A stretch of 48,317 bases of DNA from Sinosporangium album. Lineage in GTDB: Bacteria > Actinomycetota > Actinomycetes > Streptosporangiales > Streptosporangiaceae. Numbering within the stretch: position 1 is the stretch's first letter; each line of letters starts with the position of its first letter. The position numbers and the translations under genes were made by a program. The DNA is taken from NCBI RefSeq assembly GCF_900100605.1, contig NZ_FNCN01000042.1, positions 1-48,317 of the forward strand, in the 5' to 3' direction. Below are positions 7,337 to 15,660 of the stretch, piece after piece. The notes under the pieces are model-generated. The model had not been told where the DNA came from, ran no database searches, and worked only from the letters and a program-made list of their open reading frames with translations.

Positions 7337-7721
7337 ACAGCTGAGATTTTGCACGTTCCCCAGACCCGTCTCCAGGTTGCCGCCACCGCCTCGCTGAGTG
7401 ACTGTCTGGTGACAACGCCCGTGGACGAGGTCCACTCCCGTTGCGTGCACGGGCGTGGTATGTGAGTTGTCGCTGACAAGCCGAGCCCTGCCGCCGTACT
7501 CCACGCTTCTGCCCCTTCCAGGCGGATCAGGCGGTCAGGTGTCGTATGAGCCGCCCAGGGTTCGTAAAAGCCGATGGTGTCCTGCCAATGTTCAAGCCCT
7601 TCGGGCGCGATGCCGAACACTGCGGACGGCAAGGCATGTCAGCCGGTGCCCGGTAGGCCGCCTGGGGAGATCAGTCCGTCCCGCCCCGGCGCGGATCCAC
7701 CCGCCGCCTGCGGACACATTC
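7337..7721. pseudogene. Intergenic stretch with a decayed fragment resembling the gene at 22768-23223
   Basis: On the minus strand at about 7535-7630 the frame reads FGIAPEGLEHWQDTIGFYEPW. The intact protein at 22768-23223 ends FGLVIETFEGVRHAELYPDNLGFYEPW. The shared GFYEPW ending and the preceding EG.xH pattern suggest a C-terminal remnant of the same family. The rest of the interval shows nothing recognisable. Confidence 0.35.
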
Positions 7722-9032
7722 ATGGGTCATGTGACAGAGCCGGTGGACGCGGGCAGGCCGTACGGCGGCGCTGGTGCGTCGGCGTACACCGTCCGGTGGG
7801 GCACCTCCCAGAGCACAAGGGGCCGGATCCTGCGCGGCGGCGTGGTCGCCGCCGGGCTGCTTGCCTTCATGGCGACCACGTCGGCCGCGTCCGCGCAGTC
7901 CGTGCCTGCCTTGTCCGCGTCCGTGCCTGCCTCGGCTGGCCTTTCGCAGACATTGAGCAGCACGCTCTACCTGCCCAAGCCGACCGGTTCGCATCCGGTC
8001 GGCACCACATCCCTGTACCTGAAAGACACCTCCCGCTCAGACCCCTGGGTTCCTTCGGTGAAAGCCCGGGAGCTCATGGCCTCCCTGTGGTATCCGGCCA
8101 AGTCGCCGGGCCGTAAGCGGGCTCCGTACATGACACCCAAGGAGTCCGAGCTCCTTCTGAAGAGCGGGGGGATCACCAGCGTGCCGGCCGACACGCTGAG
8201 CAAGACGCGGACCAACGCCTTCACCGACGCCCACCCGGCAGGCCGCAGGCACGGTCTACCTTTCATCGTGCTCTCTCCCGGTCACACCAAGCCCCGGACC
8301 GAACTCACGGCGCTGGCCGAGGATCTGGCGAGCCGAGGCTACGTGGTGGTCGCGATCGACCACACCTACGAGAATGTCGCCGCCACCTTCCCCGACGGAC
8401 GGGTCACCACCTGTGTCACGTGCGAGATCAACAAGAACCCGGCGTGGTGGGAGAAGCTGGCGAAAAGCCGGGCGGCCGACGTCTCCTTCGTGCTCGACCA
8501 GTTGATCGGGTCGCACTCGAAATGGAAGCACGCCCGGCTGATCGACCCGTCTCGTATCGCGATGGCCGGCCACTCCGCCGGAGGAGCGAGCACCATCGCG
8601 ACCATGCTCAAGGACTCCCGGGTACGCGCTGGCATCAACATGGACGGCACCACAGACCTCCGGATCCCGGACAGTGGGCTGTCGCGGCCGTTCCTGTTCC
8701 TGGGCAAGCCGGCCACCTACACCCCGGGTAAGGGAGAGGCAGCCGCTACATGGGAGCGGGACTGGAAGCAGCTGAACGGCTGGAAGCGCTGGCTCCTGGT
8801 GACCGGGGCGGAGCACACGTCCTTCACCGACCTCGGCGTGCTGGCCGACCAGATCGGCATCGACGTCGGTGCCGACATACCCGGTGTCCGCGCCATGGAC
8901 ATCACCCGCAAGTACGTCGCGGCCTTCTTCGACCTGCACCTGCGTAAGCAGCCCCAACCCTTGCTGGACAAGCCATCGACCCGCTACCCCGAGGTCAAGC
9001 ACTGCTCGGTCGAGACGAAAACCTGCCAGTAG
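7722..9032 (+). CDS. Secreted alpha/beta hydrolase, platelet-activating-factor acetylhydrolase-like
   Basis: 436 aa from the ATG at 7722 (the frame is open to 7455, but codons before 7722 look random). Arg-rich start and hydrophobic segment at about residues 33-60 (RGRILRGGVVAAGLLAFMATTSAASAQ) form a long signal peptide. The hydrolase core has LPFIVLSPGH, the nucleophile elbow GHSAGG, an acidic residue in NMDGTTD and the histidine in TGAEHTSF, in the order of the PAF-acetylhydrolase/dienelactone-hydrolase-like fold. Likely exported esterase or lipase; substrate unknown. Confidence 0.85.
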   Translation: MGHVTEPVDAGRPYGGAGASAYTVRWGTSQSTRGRILRGGVVAAGLLAFMATTSAASAQSVPALSASVPASAGLSQTLSSTLYLPKPTGSHPVGTTSLYLKDTSRSDPWVPSVKARELMASLWYPAKSPGRKRAPYMTPKESELLLKSGGITSVPADTLSKTRTNAFTDAHPAGRRHGLPFIVLSPGHTKPRTELTALAEDLASRGYVVVAIDHTYENVAATFPDGRVTTCVTCEINKNPAWWEKLAKSRAADVSFVLDQLIGSHSKWKHARLIDPSRIAMAGHSAGGASTIATMLKDSRVRAGINMDGTTDLRIPDSGLSRPFLFLGKPATYTPGKGEAAATWERDWKQLNGWKRWLLVTGAEHTSFTDLGVLADQIGIDVGADIPGVRAMDITRKYVAAFFDLHLRKQPQPLLDKPSTRYPEVKHCSVETKTCQ

Positions 9033-9501
9033 GATGCTGCCCGGTGCGGGCCCGGGCCGAAGAGAGGGCGGATCATCCGCCGCGTCGCGCCTGCTTAATA
9101 CGCATGTAGCAACGGCATAAGGATGCCTTCTTGCGCCGCTTCTTCGGCGGCTTAGTCAACCCTTTGAGGATGCCGTCCATGCTGTCGGCCGCACCGCGCT
9201 CCACCTCATCCGGAGCGTGAGATGAGGTGATCGGGTCCATGGCGTGAGTGAATCTCGGCCAGGCGCTCGGTCACGTTGAGATGGGTGCCGTCGGACCGGT
9301 GGTCGTGTCGCAGCCTTCAGGCGCCGGTGGGATGAGAGCCGACTGATCGAAAGCCCCAGCTCAGGGGGTCTCAGCCGGGGCGCGGTCGAGTTCGTTTAGG
9401 GAATCATCGCACGCCAGGCGCTTGACGGGACAGAACACATCCATAAGGATTTATCGTCTTAATCCGTTTCTATTGCAACGTTCCGAAAGGGTGGAATTCC
9501 C
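9033..9501. other. Intergenic debris region upstream of the pathogen-related-like gene
   Basis: About 470 bases with no intact gene. It contains the HD-domain remnant listed separately. On the minus strand at about 9075-9200 a basic frame reads RGAADSMDGILKGLTKPPKKRRKK, which could be an integrase C-terminal tail, but the match is weak. Confidence 0.4.
9206..9312 (-). pseudogene. Decayed fragment of an HD-domain protein
   Basis: On the minus strand the residues CDTTTGP, then after a frameshift VTERLAEIHSRHGPDHLISRS, line up with CDMTTSP and VDGRLAEIYARYGADHVVSRS of the intact HD protein at 997-1617. A stop follows at 9206. It is a C-terminal third with a frameshift, hence non-functional. Confidence 0.6.
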
Positions 9502-10152
9502 TTGTCCGAAATCCCGCTATGGCTCCAGGGGCGTTCCGCGGTGGTTGCCGCCGCGGATTCGAGCGAATGGCGCGGCGGTCTGCCCGACTACGATCTGTCA
9601 CACGAAGTCATGCCGCAGCAGCGGACGCATCACTTCGAGCCCGACTCGCTGGAGGCCGTGGTCGAGCGGATCGTGCAGGTCTTCGAGATGGAGGTCTCGC
9701 ACAAGAAGGATCCGGCGACCTGGGTCTCGATGGTCACCGAGCGTTTCAGAACCAACGTCAACGGCGGTCCGTGGGCCACCGCGGCGGATATCGCGGAGAT
9801 CGGCAGCTACAACATCCTGATCGGGGACAGCGTCTTCTACCGGAGCCGGCAGGAGACCTTCGATTCCTCACACCGCGTCTTCCACAGGGCATTCCCCGGA
9901 GGATTCTTCTGGGAGGTTCTCGAAGTGCTCAGCCCGCCACCCGTTGTCACGTTCAAGTGGCGTCACTGGGGCGCGTTTGAGGGTGAGTACCAGGGTTTCC
10001 CACCCAACGGGCAGACGGTTGAAATGTACGGCATCAGCGTGGCAAAGCTCTCCGATGACCTGAGGCTGGTGGAGGTCGAGCACTACTACGACCCCAACGA
10101 TTTCCTCGGCAAGTTGACCGGCGGCTGCCCGGTGGCGCACGGGGAGTCGTGA
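9502..10152 (+). CDS. Homologue of plant/fungal 'pathogen-related protein', SnoaL/NTF2-like fold
   Basis: 216 aa with a TTG start at 9502 and an AAAGGG ribosome site 10 bases upstream. The order of conserved blocks is that of the plant pathogen-related family: FEMEVSHKKDP, RFRTNVNGG, GSYNILIG, ETFDSSHRVFHRAFPGGFFWEV, FKWRHWGAFEGEYQG, and VEHYYDPNDFLG near the end. Members have an NTF2/SnoaL-like barrel; no catalytic activity is established for the family. No signal peptide. The neighbours are hydrolases (PAF-AH-like and epoxide hydrolase), hinting at a lipid or xenobiotic context, by inference. Confidence 0.75.
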   Translation: MSEIPLWLQGRSAVVAAADSSEWRGGLPDYDLSHEVMPQQRTHHFEPDSLEAVVERIVQVFEMEVSHKKDPATWVSMVTERFRTNVNGGPWATAADIAEIGSYNILIGDSVFYRSRQETFDSSHRVFHRAFPGGFFWEVLEVLSPPPVVTFKWRHWGAFEGEYQGFPPNGQTVEMYGISVAKLSDDLRLVEVEHYYDPNDFLGKLTGGCPVAHGES

Positions 10153-10383
10153 TCGCTCGGGCCTCGGTCATTCGCTGACTCCACGGCCGGACTGTCGTCG
10201 GTGGGGCTGTTCCCTTGCCCCCGGTCGACGTCCGGCCCTTCATCTCCTCGGGTAGCGTGACCGTGCCGTGGGGAGAGCGGTCGCCGAGGGTCCTGGGCGT
10301 CTGCAGAACCGCTGGGCGGCCATCGCTGGCCTCGTACGGACGTGTGCTCGACCGGTGACGGCCGGGCCTGGAATCATGCCCGC

Positions 10384-11571
10384 ATGATCGACATGAACCA
10401 CCCCAGCTCCGCCGAGCGCGTCGAGCCGTTCCGCCTGGACGTCGCGGAAGCCGATCTGGCCGATCTGGGCGAGCGCCTGGACCGCACCCGCTGGCCCGAC
10501 GAACTGCCCGGCGCGGACTGGGATTACGGGGTGCCACTCGCGCACCTCCAAGAGCTCGCCCGGTACTGGCGGCACGACTACGACTGGCGTGCCGCTGAGG
10601 CCCGGCTCAACGAATGGCCGCAGTACACCACCCGGATCGACGGCGCCCGTGTCCACTTCGCTCACATCCGCTCACCCGAACCCGGTGCCACGCCCCTGCT
10701 GATGACCCATGGCTGGCCCGGCTCCCTGGTCGAGTTCACCCACGTCGCCGGCCCCCTCACCGACCCGGCGCGGTACGGCGGGGACCCCGCAGACGCCTTC
10801 CACCTGGTGCTGCCGAGCATCCCGGGCTTCGGCCTCTCGGGTCCCACGCGCGAGCGCGGCTGGGAACCGCGCAGGGTGACCGCGGCCTTCGCCGAACTCA
10901 TGCGCCGGCTCGGCTACGAGCGTTACGGGGTGCAGGGCGGTGACTGGGGCGCCGCGATCTCCCGCGAACTGGGCCGTACGCGCCCCGAGGTGATCGGTGT
11001 CCATCTGAACCTGCTGCCCAACGGCTACATGGCGCGCGAACCCGGAGAGCTTTCCGGACTCTCACCGCAGGAGGCCGCGAACACCCGCCGGTCCTGGCTC
11101 CGCTTCCAGGCCTGGGTACGCGACCAGCAGGGCTACGCGGACATTCAGTCGACCCGGCCACAGACCCTGGCGTACGGCCTGACCGACTCGCCGGTCGGCC
11201 AACTCGCCTGGATCGCGGAGAAGTTCCACGAGTGGGCCGAACACCCCGTGGACCGTGACCTCCTGCTCACCAACGTCATGCTGTACTGGCTGACCGCCAC
11301 GGCAGGCTCCTCGGCACGCATCTACTACGAGCGCGCGCACGCGGACTACTGGGGCGCACCGCCCGAACCCTCCACAGCACCGACGGCCGTCGCCCACTTC
11401 CCCCACGACAATTTCGTCCTGCTGAAGCACATCGCGCAGGAGACGAACAACATCGTCCAGTGGACCGACCACGACCGCGGCGGCCATTTTCCCGCGCTGG
11501 AGGAACCGGACCTACTCGTCGACGACATCCGGAGGTTCTTCCGCCTCCTGGGCCTAGGGGTTCATAACTGA
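10384..11571 (+). CDS. Epoxide hydrolase (alpha/beta hydrolase)
   Basis: 395 aa from the ATG at 10384; an ATG at 10393 is an alternative. The N-terminal epoxide-hydrolase domain (VEPFRLDVAEADLADLGERLDRTRWP) precedes the core with oxyanion-hole motif HGWPGS, nucleophile aspartate in GGDWGA, and the catalytic histidine in GGHFPALEEPD. It should open epoxides to diols by the two-step aspartyl-ester mechanism. Length and motif order are normal for bacterial microsomal-type epoxide hydrolases. No ribosome site precedes the start; an AATCAT hexamer 7 bases before the ATG allows a leaderless transcript. Confidence 0.92.
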   Translation: MIDMNHPSSAERVEPFRLDVAEADLADLGERLDRTRWPDELPGADWDYGVPLAHLQELARYWRHDYDWRAAEARLNEWPQYTTRIDGARVHFAHIRSPEPGATPLLMTHGWPGSLVEFTHVAGPLTDPARYGGDPADAFHLVLPSIPGFGLSGPTRERGWEPRRVTAAFAELMRRLGYERYGVQGGDWGAAISRELGRTRPEVIGVHLNLLPNGYMAREPGELSGLSPQEAANTRRSWLRFQAWVRDQQGYADIQSTRPQTLAYGLTDSPVGQLAWIAEKFHEWAEHPVDRDLLLTNVMLYWLTATAGSSARIYYERAHADYWGAPPEPSTAPTAVAHFPHDNFVLLKHIAQETNNIVQWTDHDRGGHFPALEEPDLLVDDIRRFFRLLGLGVHN

Positions 11572-12259
11572 ACGGTAGTACGAATTGCTGCGTGCGCCTC
11601 GCTGCGCGCGATTGGGGTATGTCGGTCCAGCACACCCCATTCACGGAAGGTGAGAGTGAAGAGCAGTGCCGAGATGCGGCATCAACTGCGCTTCCAACTC
11701 CTGGACACCGGCCGCGTTCTCCGAGCCGGTCCAGGAGCCGGTTGGGGATGATCTGTTCTGGACGCTGGTGCATCAGTCCAGAGGGGTGAGCAACCACCCG
11801 CGTGATCAACTTACAGGGCCGAGATACAGGCCCACAAGCCCGTGCGATGAGGTGCCGGGTGTGGTCGCGGAGGCCGAGGGCGGTCAGGTCTTCCAGGGGT
11901 GGATGCGGCTGTCGAGTGTTCCGGTGGATTCGGCGGCTTTGGTGGCGTGTTTTGGCGACGTTAGGAGGCGACTGCCGTACCGGTCAACTCCCCTTCGGTG
12001 GTGATGGGGCGCAGGTCGAAGCGGGCTGGTCAAGGGTCCACTGGGGTCGTCGGCCGGGAGTCGGGTGGCGACGGCGTCTGGACAGAACTGGCGATGTTGG
12101 AGTCGTCCCCCACAGAAGCTGGTATCTGGATGCACGGTCAAAGAGGGAACGTGAGGTTCACCGACGAACCCCATACACGCCCGCCCACCCGTCACACGTG
12201 ACTTTCATCCCCGTGAGCCACAGAGTGACCGCGCCGGGCCCCTGAGCAGGAGGGCCCGC
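11572..12259. other. Intergenic region, no identifiable gene
   Basis: About 690 bases. Open frames on both strands are short and mutually exclusive. One minus-strand frame (about 11800-11910) has a natural-looking stretch, LEDLTALGLRDHTRHLIARACGP, but no family was recognised. It may be another decayed gene. Confidence 0.35.
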
Positions 12260-12290
12260 TTGACCTTGACACCGTGACAAGGCTTTCACT
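12260..12290 (+). promoter_or_regulatory. MerR-type operator-promoter
   Basis: A -35 TTGACC (12260-12265) and a -10-like TTCACT (12285-12290) are separated by 19 bases, the overlong spacer typical of MerR-controlled promoters. An inverted repeat fills the spacer region: CCTTGACAC (12264-12272), one central base, GTGACAAGG (12274-12282), with one mismatch between arms. It lies 21 bases before the HEAT-protein start, in front of the two-gene unit whose second gene is a MerR regulator. Confidence 0.85.
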
Positions 12291-12310
12291 GCGGCCAGGA
12301 GGTGGTCTCG

Positions 12311-12976
12311 GTGACTATGCCGAAAGAGGACACGGACATGATGCGGGCTCTCCAAGGGATGGAGGGCAACTCATCGGTACGGCTGCAGGCGGTGCTGGCG
12401 ATCGGCACGACCCCAGATCCGCGGTTCGTCGACAAGCTCATTGAACGAAGCGCGATCGAGCCCGATTTTTACGTGCGGGACATGCTCACGTGGGCACTGA
12501 CCCGCCATCCGGCATCGATTACGGTCCCGAAGCTCATCGATGAACTCCGCTCGGAGCGTGCGCAGGCACGCAGCCAGGCGTTGCACACGCTGTCCAAGAT
12601 CGGGGATCAGCAGGCGTGGCCGGCGATCACACGGGCGCTTCTGACCGACGCCGACGACGAGGTGGCGCGGAGCGCCTGGCGAGCAGCGGTCGTGCTCGTG
12701 CCGGAAGGTGAAGACCCCGAGTTGGCCGAAGTGTTGGCGACACAGCTCGGGCGTGGCGAGCGTGAGACGCAGTTGAGCCTCAGCCGGGCGCTGATCGCGC
12801 TCGGGGAGGCGAGCATGCCGACTCTGCGCGCCGCGATGACGGATCGCGACCCTCGGGTGCGTCAGCACGCGATCGCCACGGAAAGGCTGTTGCGCAATCC
12901 GGACGCCGGGTTCGAGTTTGCGATCGAGGAGGCGAAGCGCATCGTAGTCCTGGGCACGAATAGCCAGGAGGGGTGA
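12311..12976 (+). CDS. HEAT-repeat protein
   Basis: 221 aa from the GTG at 12311, chosen because AGGAGG at 12297-12302 is 8 bases upstream; an ATG at 12317 is the alternative. The protein is made almost wholly of HEAT-like helical pairs, each with a conserved pattern such as SVRLQAVLAIG, DDEVARSAWRAAVVL, DPRVRQHAIA. No signal peptide or enzymatic motif. It is the first gene behind a MerR-type operator, directly followed by a MerR regulator that itself ends in HEAT repeats. It may bind or modulate that regulator, or a shared partner; this is inference. Confidence 0.85.
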   Translation: MTMPKEDTDMMRALQGMEGNSSVRLQAVLAIGTTPDPRFVDKLIERSAIEPDFYVRDMLTWALTRHPASITVPKLIDELRSERAQARSQALHTLSKIGDQQAWPAITRALLTDADDEVARSAWRAAVVLVPEGEDPELAEVLATQLGRGERETQLSLSRALIALGEASMPTLRAAMTDRDPRVRQHAIATERLLRNPDAGFEFAIEEAKRIVVLGTNSQEG

Positions 12977-12982
12977 TGGGCA

Positions 12983-14008
12983 GTGTTGATCGGTGACGTG
13001 GCGCGGCGGTCCGGGGTCAGCGCCCGCATGCTCAGGCATTACGAGTCGCTCGGCCTGGTGCGGCCAACGGGCCGTACCGAGGGCGGCTATCGGGAGTACT
13101 CCAGTGAGGACATCCGGCGGATCTTCCATATCGAGAGCCTGCGTTCATTGGGGCTGTCGCTGCGTGAGGTCGGGCGCGCGCTGGATGATCCCGGCTTCAA
13201 GCCCTCAGAGCTCGTCGACGAGCTCATCCGCCAGACGCGCGAACGCATTGCGTTTCAGACGGAGCTGCTGACGCGGCTCCGTCGGATCGGTGCCGCGGAA
13301 CCCACCGACTGGGCGGACGTTCTCCAGGTCGTCGCGCTTCTCCACGCATTGGGGTCGGAAAGCGCTGGGAAACGCCTGCGCGCGGCCTTGTCCTTGGTGG
13401 AAGAGGTTTCGGTGCCAGTGGAAGCTCTGGTCGAGGCGACGTTGAGTGAGACGGACCTGAACGTCGCCGGAGCCCTTCGGTGGGCTCTGGAGCAATCGGG
13501 CGGTGGCGGATTGGTGCTGCTGGCGGAGGGGCTCGGCTCGCCGGCAGCCGAGGTGCGGAGACGTGCCGCGCGGTCGATCGCCGAGATTCGGAATGATGAG
13601 GCGACCGTACTGCTGCGGAAAGCCCTCACGGACTCCGACATCGTGGTCCGCAGGAATGCGGCTCTGGAACTCGGAGCACGGGGAGTGGCCGATGCGGTCC
13701 CGACGCTCATCGAGATGATCGTCGAGGGAGTGAACGACGTCGCTGCAGCCGATGCGCTGAGCGCGCTGGCGAGTGATCCCGCGTTGGCGGATCAGATCGC
13801 CACTAGGCTCGTCGACCGCCTCGCCCGCGGTGCAGTCGGCCATGCCCACGATGCTGCTGAATCGTCTGTACGTGGACGGTTGACACAGGCGCTCGCGGAG
13901 ATCCCGGGGGACACGGTGTCACGTGCTCTCGAAGATCTGTCACATGACGAGGACCGTGTCGTTGCGCTTACCGCGACAGCCATTCTCAAGGTACGCAACA
14001 CGCGATAG
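12983..14008 (+). CDS. MerR-family regulator with HEAT-repeat sensor half
   Basis: 341 aa, GTG start at 12983, AGGAGGGG overlapping the previous stop gives a good ribosome site. Residues 1-70 are a MerR winged helix (MLIGDVARRSGVSARMLRHYESLGLV, then GYREYSSEDIRRI), followed by the dimerisation helix (LIRQTRERIAFQTELLTRL). The usual ligand pocket is replaced by about 220 residues of HEAT-like repeats (AGALRWALEQSG, AAEVRRRAARSIAEI, DIVVRRNAALELG). MerR proteins twist overlong-spacer promoters, and just such a promoter lies at 12260. Autoregulation of this unit is therefore very likely. The HEAT half suggests protein sensing rather than a small ligand. Confidence 0.9.
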   Translation: MLIGDVARRSGVSARMLRHYESLGLVRPTGRTEGGYREYSSEDIRRIFHIESLRSLGLSLREVGRALDDPGFKPSELVDELIRQTRERIAFQTELLTRLRRIGAAEPTDWADVLQVVALLHALGSESAGKRLRAALSLVEEVSVPVEALVEATLSETDLNVAGALRWALEQSGGGGLVLLAEGLGSPAAEVRRRAARSIAEIRNDEATVLLRKALTDSDIVVRRNAALELGARGVADAVPTLIEMIVEGVNDVAAADALSALASDPALADQIATRLVDRLARGAVGHAHDAAESSVRGRLTQALAEIPGDTVSRALEDLSHDEDRVVALTATAILKVRNTR

Positions 14009-14190
14009 CGGTGCACGGTAACGGTGCACGATAACGGTCCTCCCCGGGGTGCTGTGTGTGTGGGAGCGGGCACCACCATGAAATCCGGCATTTCATGTGA
14101 TAGCGGTTTTCGTGCGGGCGGATATATGCTGATCAAGATGAATACCTACTTCAGCAGATTGGGGGCCCCGTTCGAGCAAGGTGAGTGCTG

Positions 14191-15576
14191 ATGCGCTCCT
14201 GGACTGCGAACGAGGACTCCCGTCTTTCCTTCTGGCTGCACGTGCGCAAGTTCGCCGTACCGCCATCCATGATCGAGTCTGCGACTGCCCGCCGTACCGC
14301 CGGGGACTGGGCAGGAGCATGTGCCGCGGCACGCGTCGACGTTGATCTGAATCTGCGCTCCGCGGCTCAAGCCCACGGCCAGGAGTTCGCGGCCCTCCTC
14401 CGGGCCGACCTCCGCCATCTGGCTCCCGACCTGCTGCGCTGGCATATGCCGAGGATCGCCCCTGACGGCCTGCTGCGCCCCGGCCTGACCGTCTCTCTGG
14501 CCCGATACCATCCAGCGTCGCATGGCGGCAGCCGTACGGTGCACCTCGCGGCCCGGACTCCGCCGGCTTGGGCGGATGCCGGTCAGCGGATGAGCCTGGC
14601 TCTGTGGGACGGGCCCCGGTCGGGGATCGGTCCGCATCCGCATCCTCGTCCTCACCGCCGCTTCCGCCTTGACCTGCACCGCCACCTGTGGGACGCCCGC
14701 AGGCTCGGTGAGCTACGGGTCCGTTCCGGGGCGGACCGGCCGCCCGCCGATGGCCATCCCGCTTGGAACCTGGATGTGCCGCTGGAGCGCGGCTGGGCCG
14801 TGGACCGGTGGGCGGCCGAGGCGTGGATGCTGCTCCGCGAGGAAGGGCGTGCCGGTGGTGCGGTCGCCGTACGACTCGGGGGGCGGCGTCAGCTGGTGCT
14901 GGAGCCCGCAGTGGACAGGGCAGCCTCCGGGCTGCCGACGCTGCGGATTTCGGCGGCCCCTGCGAGGGGCGGCGGGTCGGCGCTGCCGGTGCTGCCCGAC
15001 GCGGCGACGTGGGTGCTGCCCGACCTGGCGTTGCTTCGCGCCGGGCTGATCGAGGCCGACCGGCTGCACCCGCTTGTCGCGTCCGCGCTTGTGCCGGGCC
15101 ATCCCCCGGACAGCGCTGCACGGATCCCGTACGGCGCAGCCCAGCGACGCGTGGTCGAGTGCCGTGGTGCCCAGCACCGGATCGCTCTCGTCGACGGTGT
15201 GCTCGTCCCGCTGGACCACGATCCGGCGGAGATCCGCCGCGAGAAGTTGCTGGCCGCGCTGACCGGCACCCCGCTGCCCTGCCTGCAGGTGATCGACGAG
15301 GCACACCGTGACCCGGAGTGTCTCAGCGACGTCCGCGCATGCCTGGACCACGGCGACACCACGGGTGCTCTGGCCGTCGTTGAAGATCTTCTCGGACCCG
15401 GTGCAGCGTTGCCCAGGGGCGCCCTACAGGACGAGTTGGAGACGGCGGCACTGCGGCGAATCGCTCATGGGCTGTTCCGGGCCGGGCTGACCGGGTTCGG
15501 ACAGGGCCCGGCTACCCGGCCTGACCGCCGTACCGGCGGCCACCGCGCACGTCCGCGCCACGCGATGCCCCGCTGA
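14191..15576 (+). CDS. Uncharacterised protein of the MoxR-VWA gene row
   Basis: 461 aa from the ATG at 14191, with AAGGTG 7 bases upstream; GTG at 14185 is the alternative. No known domain is recognised. Early residues include a helical block (ARRTAGDWAGACAAARVDVDLNL), then a His/Pro-rich patch around residue 152-165 (PHPHPRPHRRF). A beta-rich middle follows and the C-terminus is basic and disordered. No signal peptide or membrane helix. It is the first gene of a same-strand row with a MoxR ATPase and a metallopeptidase-VWA protein, so it is probably their target or adaptor. That is inference from position. Confidence 0.8.
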   Translation: MRSWTANEDSRLSFWLHVRKFAVPPSMIESATARRTAGDWAGACAAARVDVDLNLRSAAQAHGQEFAALLRADLRHLAPDLLRWHMPRIAPDGLLRPGLTVSLARYHPASHGGSRTVHLAARTPPAWADAGQRMSLALWDGPRSGIGPHPHPRPHRRFRLDLHRHLWDARRLGELRVRSGADRPPADGHPAWNLDVPLERGWAVDRWAAEAWMLLREEGRAGGAVAVRLGGRRQLVLEPAVDRAASGLPTLRISAAPARGGGSALPVLPDAATWVLPDLALLRAGLIEADRLHPLVASALVPGHPPDSAARIPYGAAQRRVVECRGAQHRIALVDGVLVPLDHDPAEIRREKLLAALTGTPLPCLQVIDEAHRDPECLSDVRACLDHGDTTGALAVVEDLLGPGAALPRGALQDELETAALRRIAHGLFRAGLTGFGQGPATRPDRRTGGHRARPRHAMPR

Positions 15577-15660
15577 TTCGCGGCCTCCCCCTCCTCGCAC
15601 TGTCTCACCGCGTTCCTGTCCCGCCTCCATTCGGCTCGACCAGACCTCAAAGGTGATCTC

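Noticed and set aside
11276-11809. 177-codon minus-strand frame after the epoxide hydrolase
   Set aside because: Its first half overlaps the hydrolase 3' end and the rest resembles no family; no ribosome site.
14093-15304. 403-codon minus-strand frame opposite the 461-aa gene
   Set aside because: Pro/Arg/Gly-rich shadow; the plus-strand gene has a ribosome site, proper codon bias and operon context.
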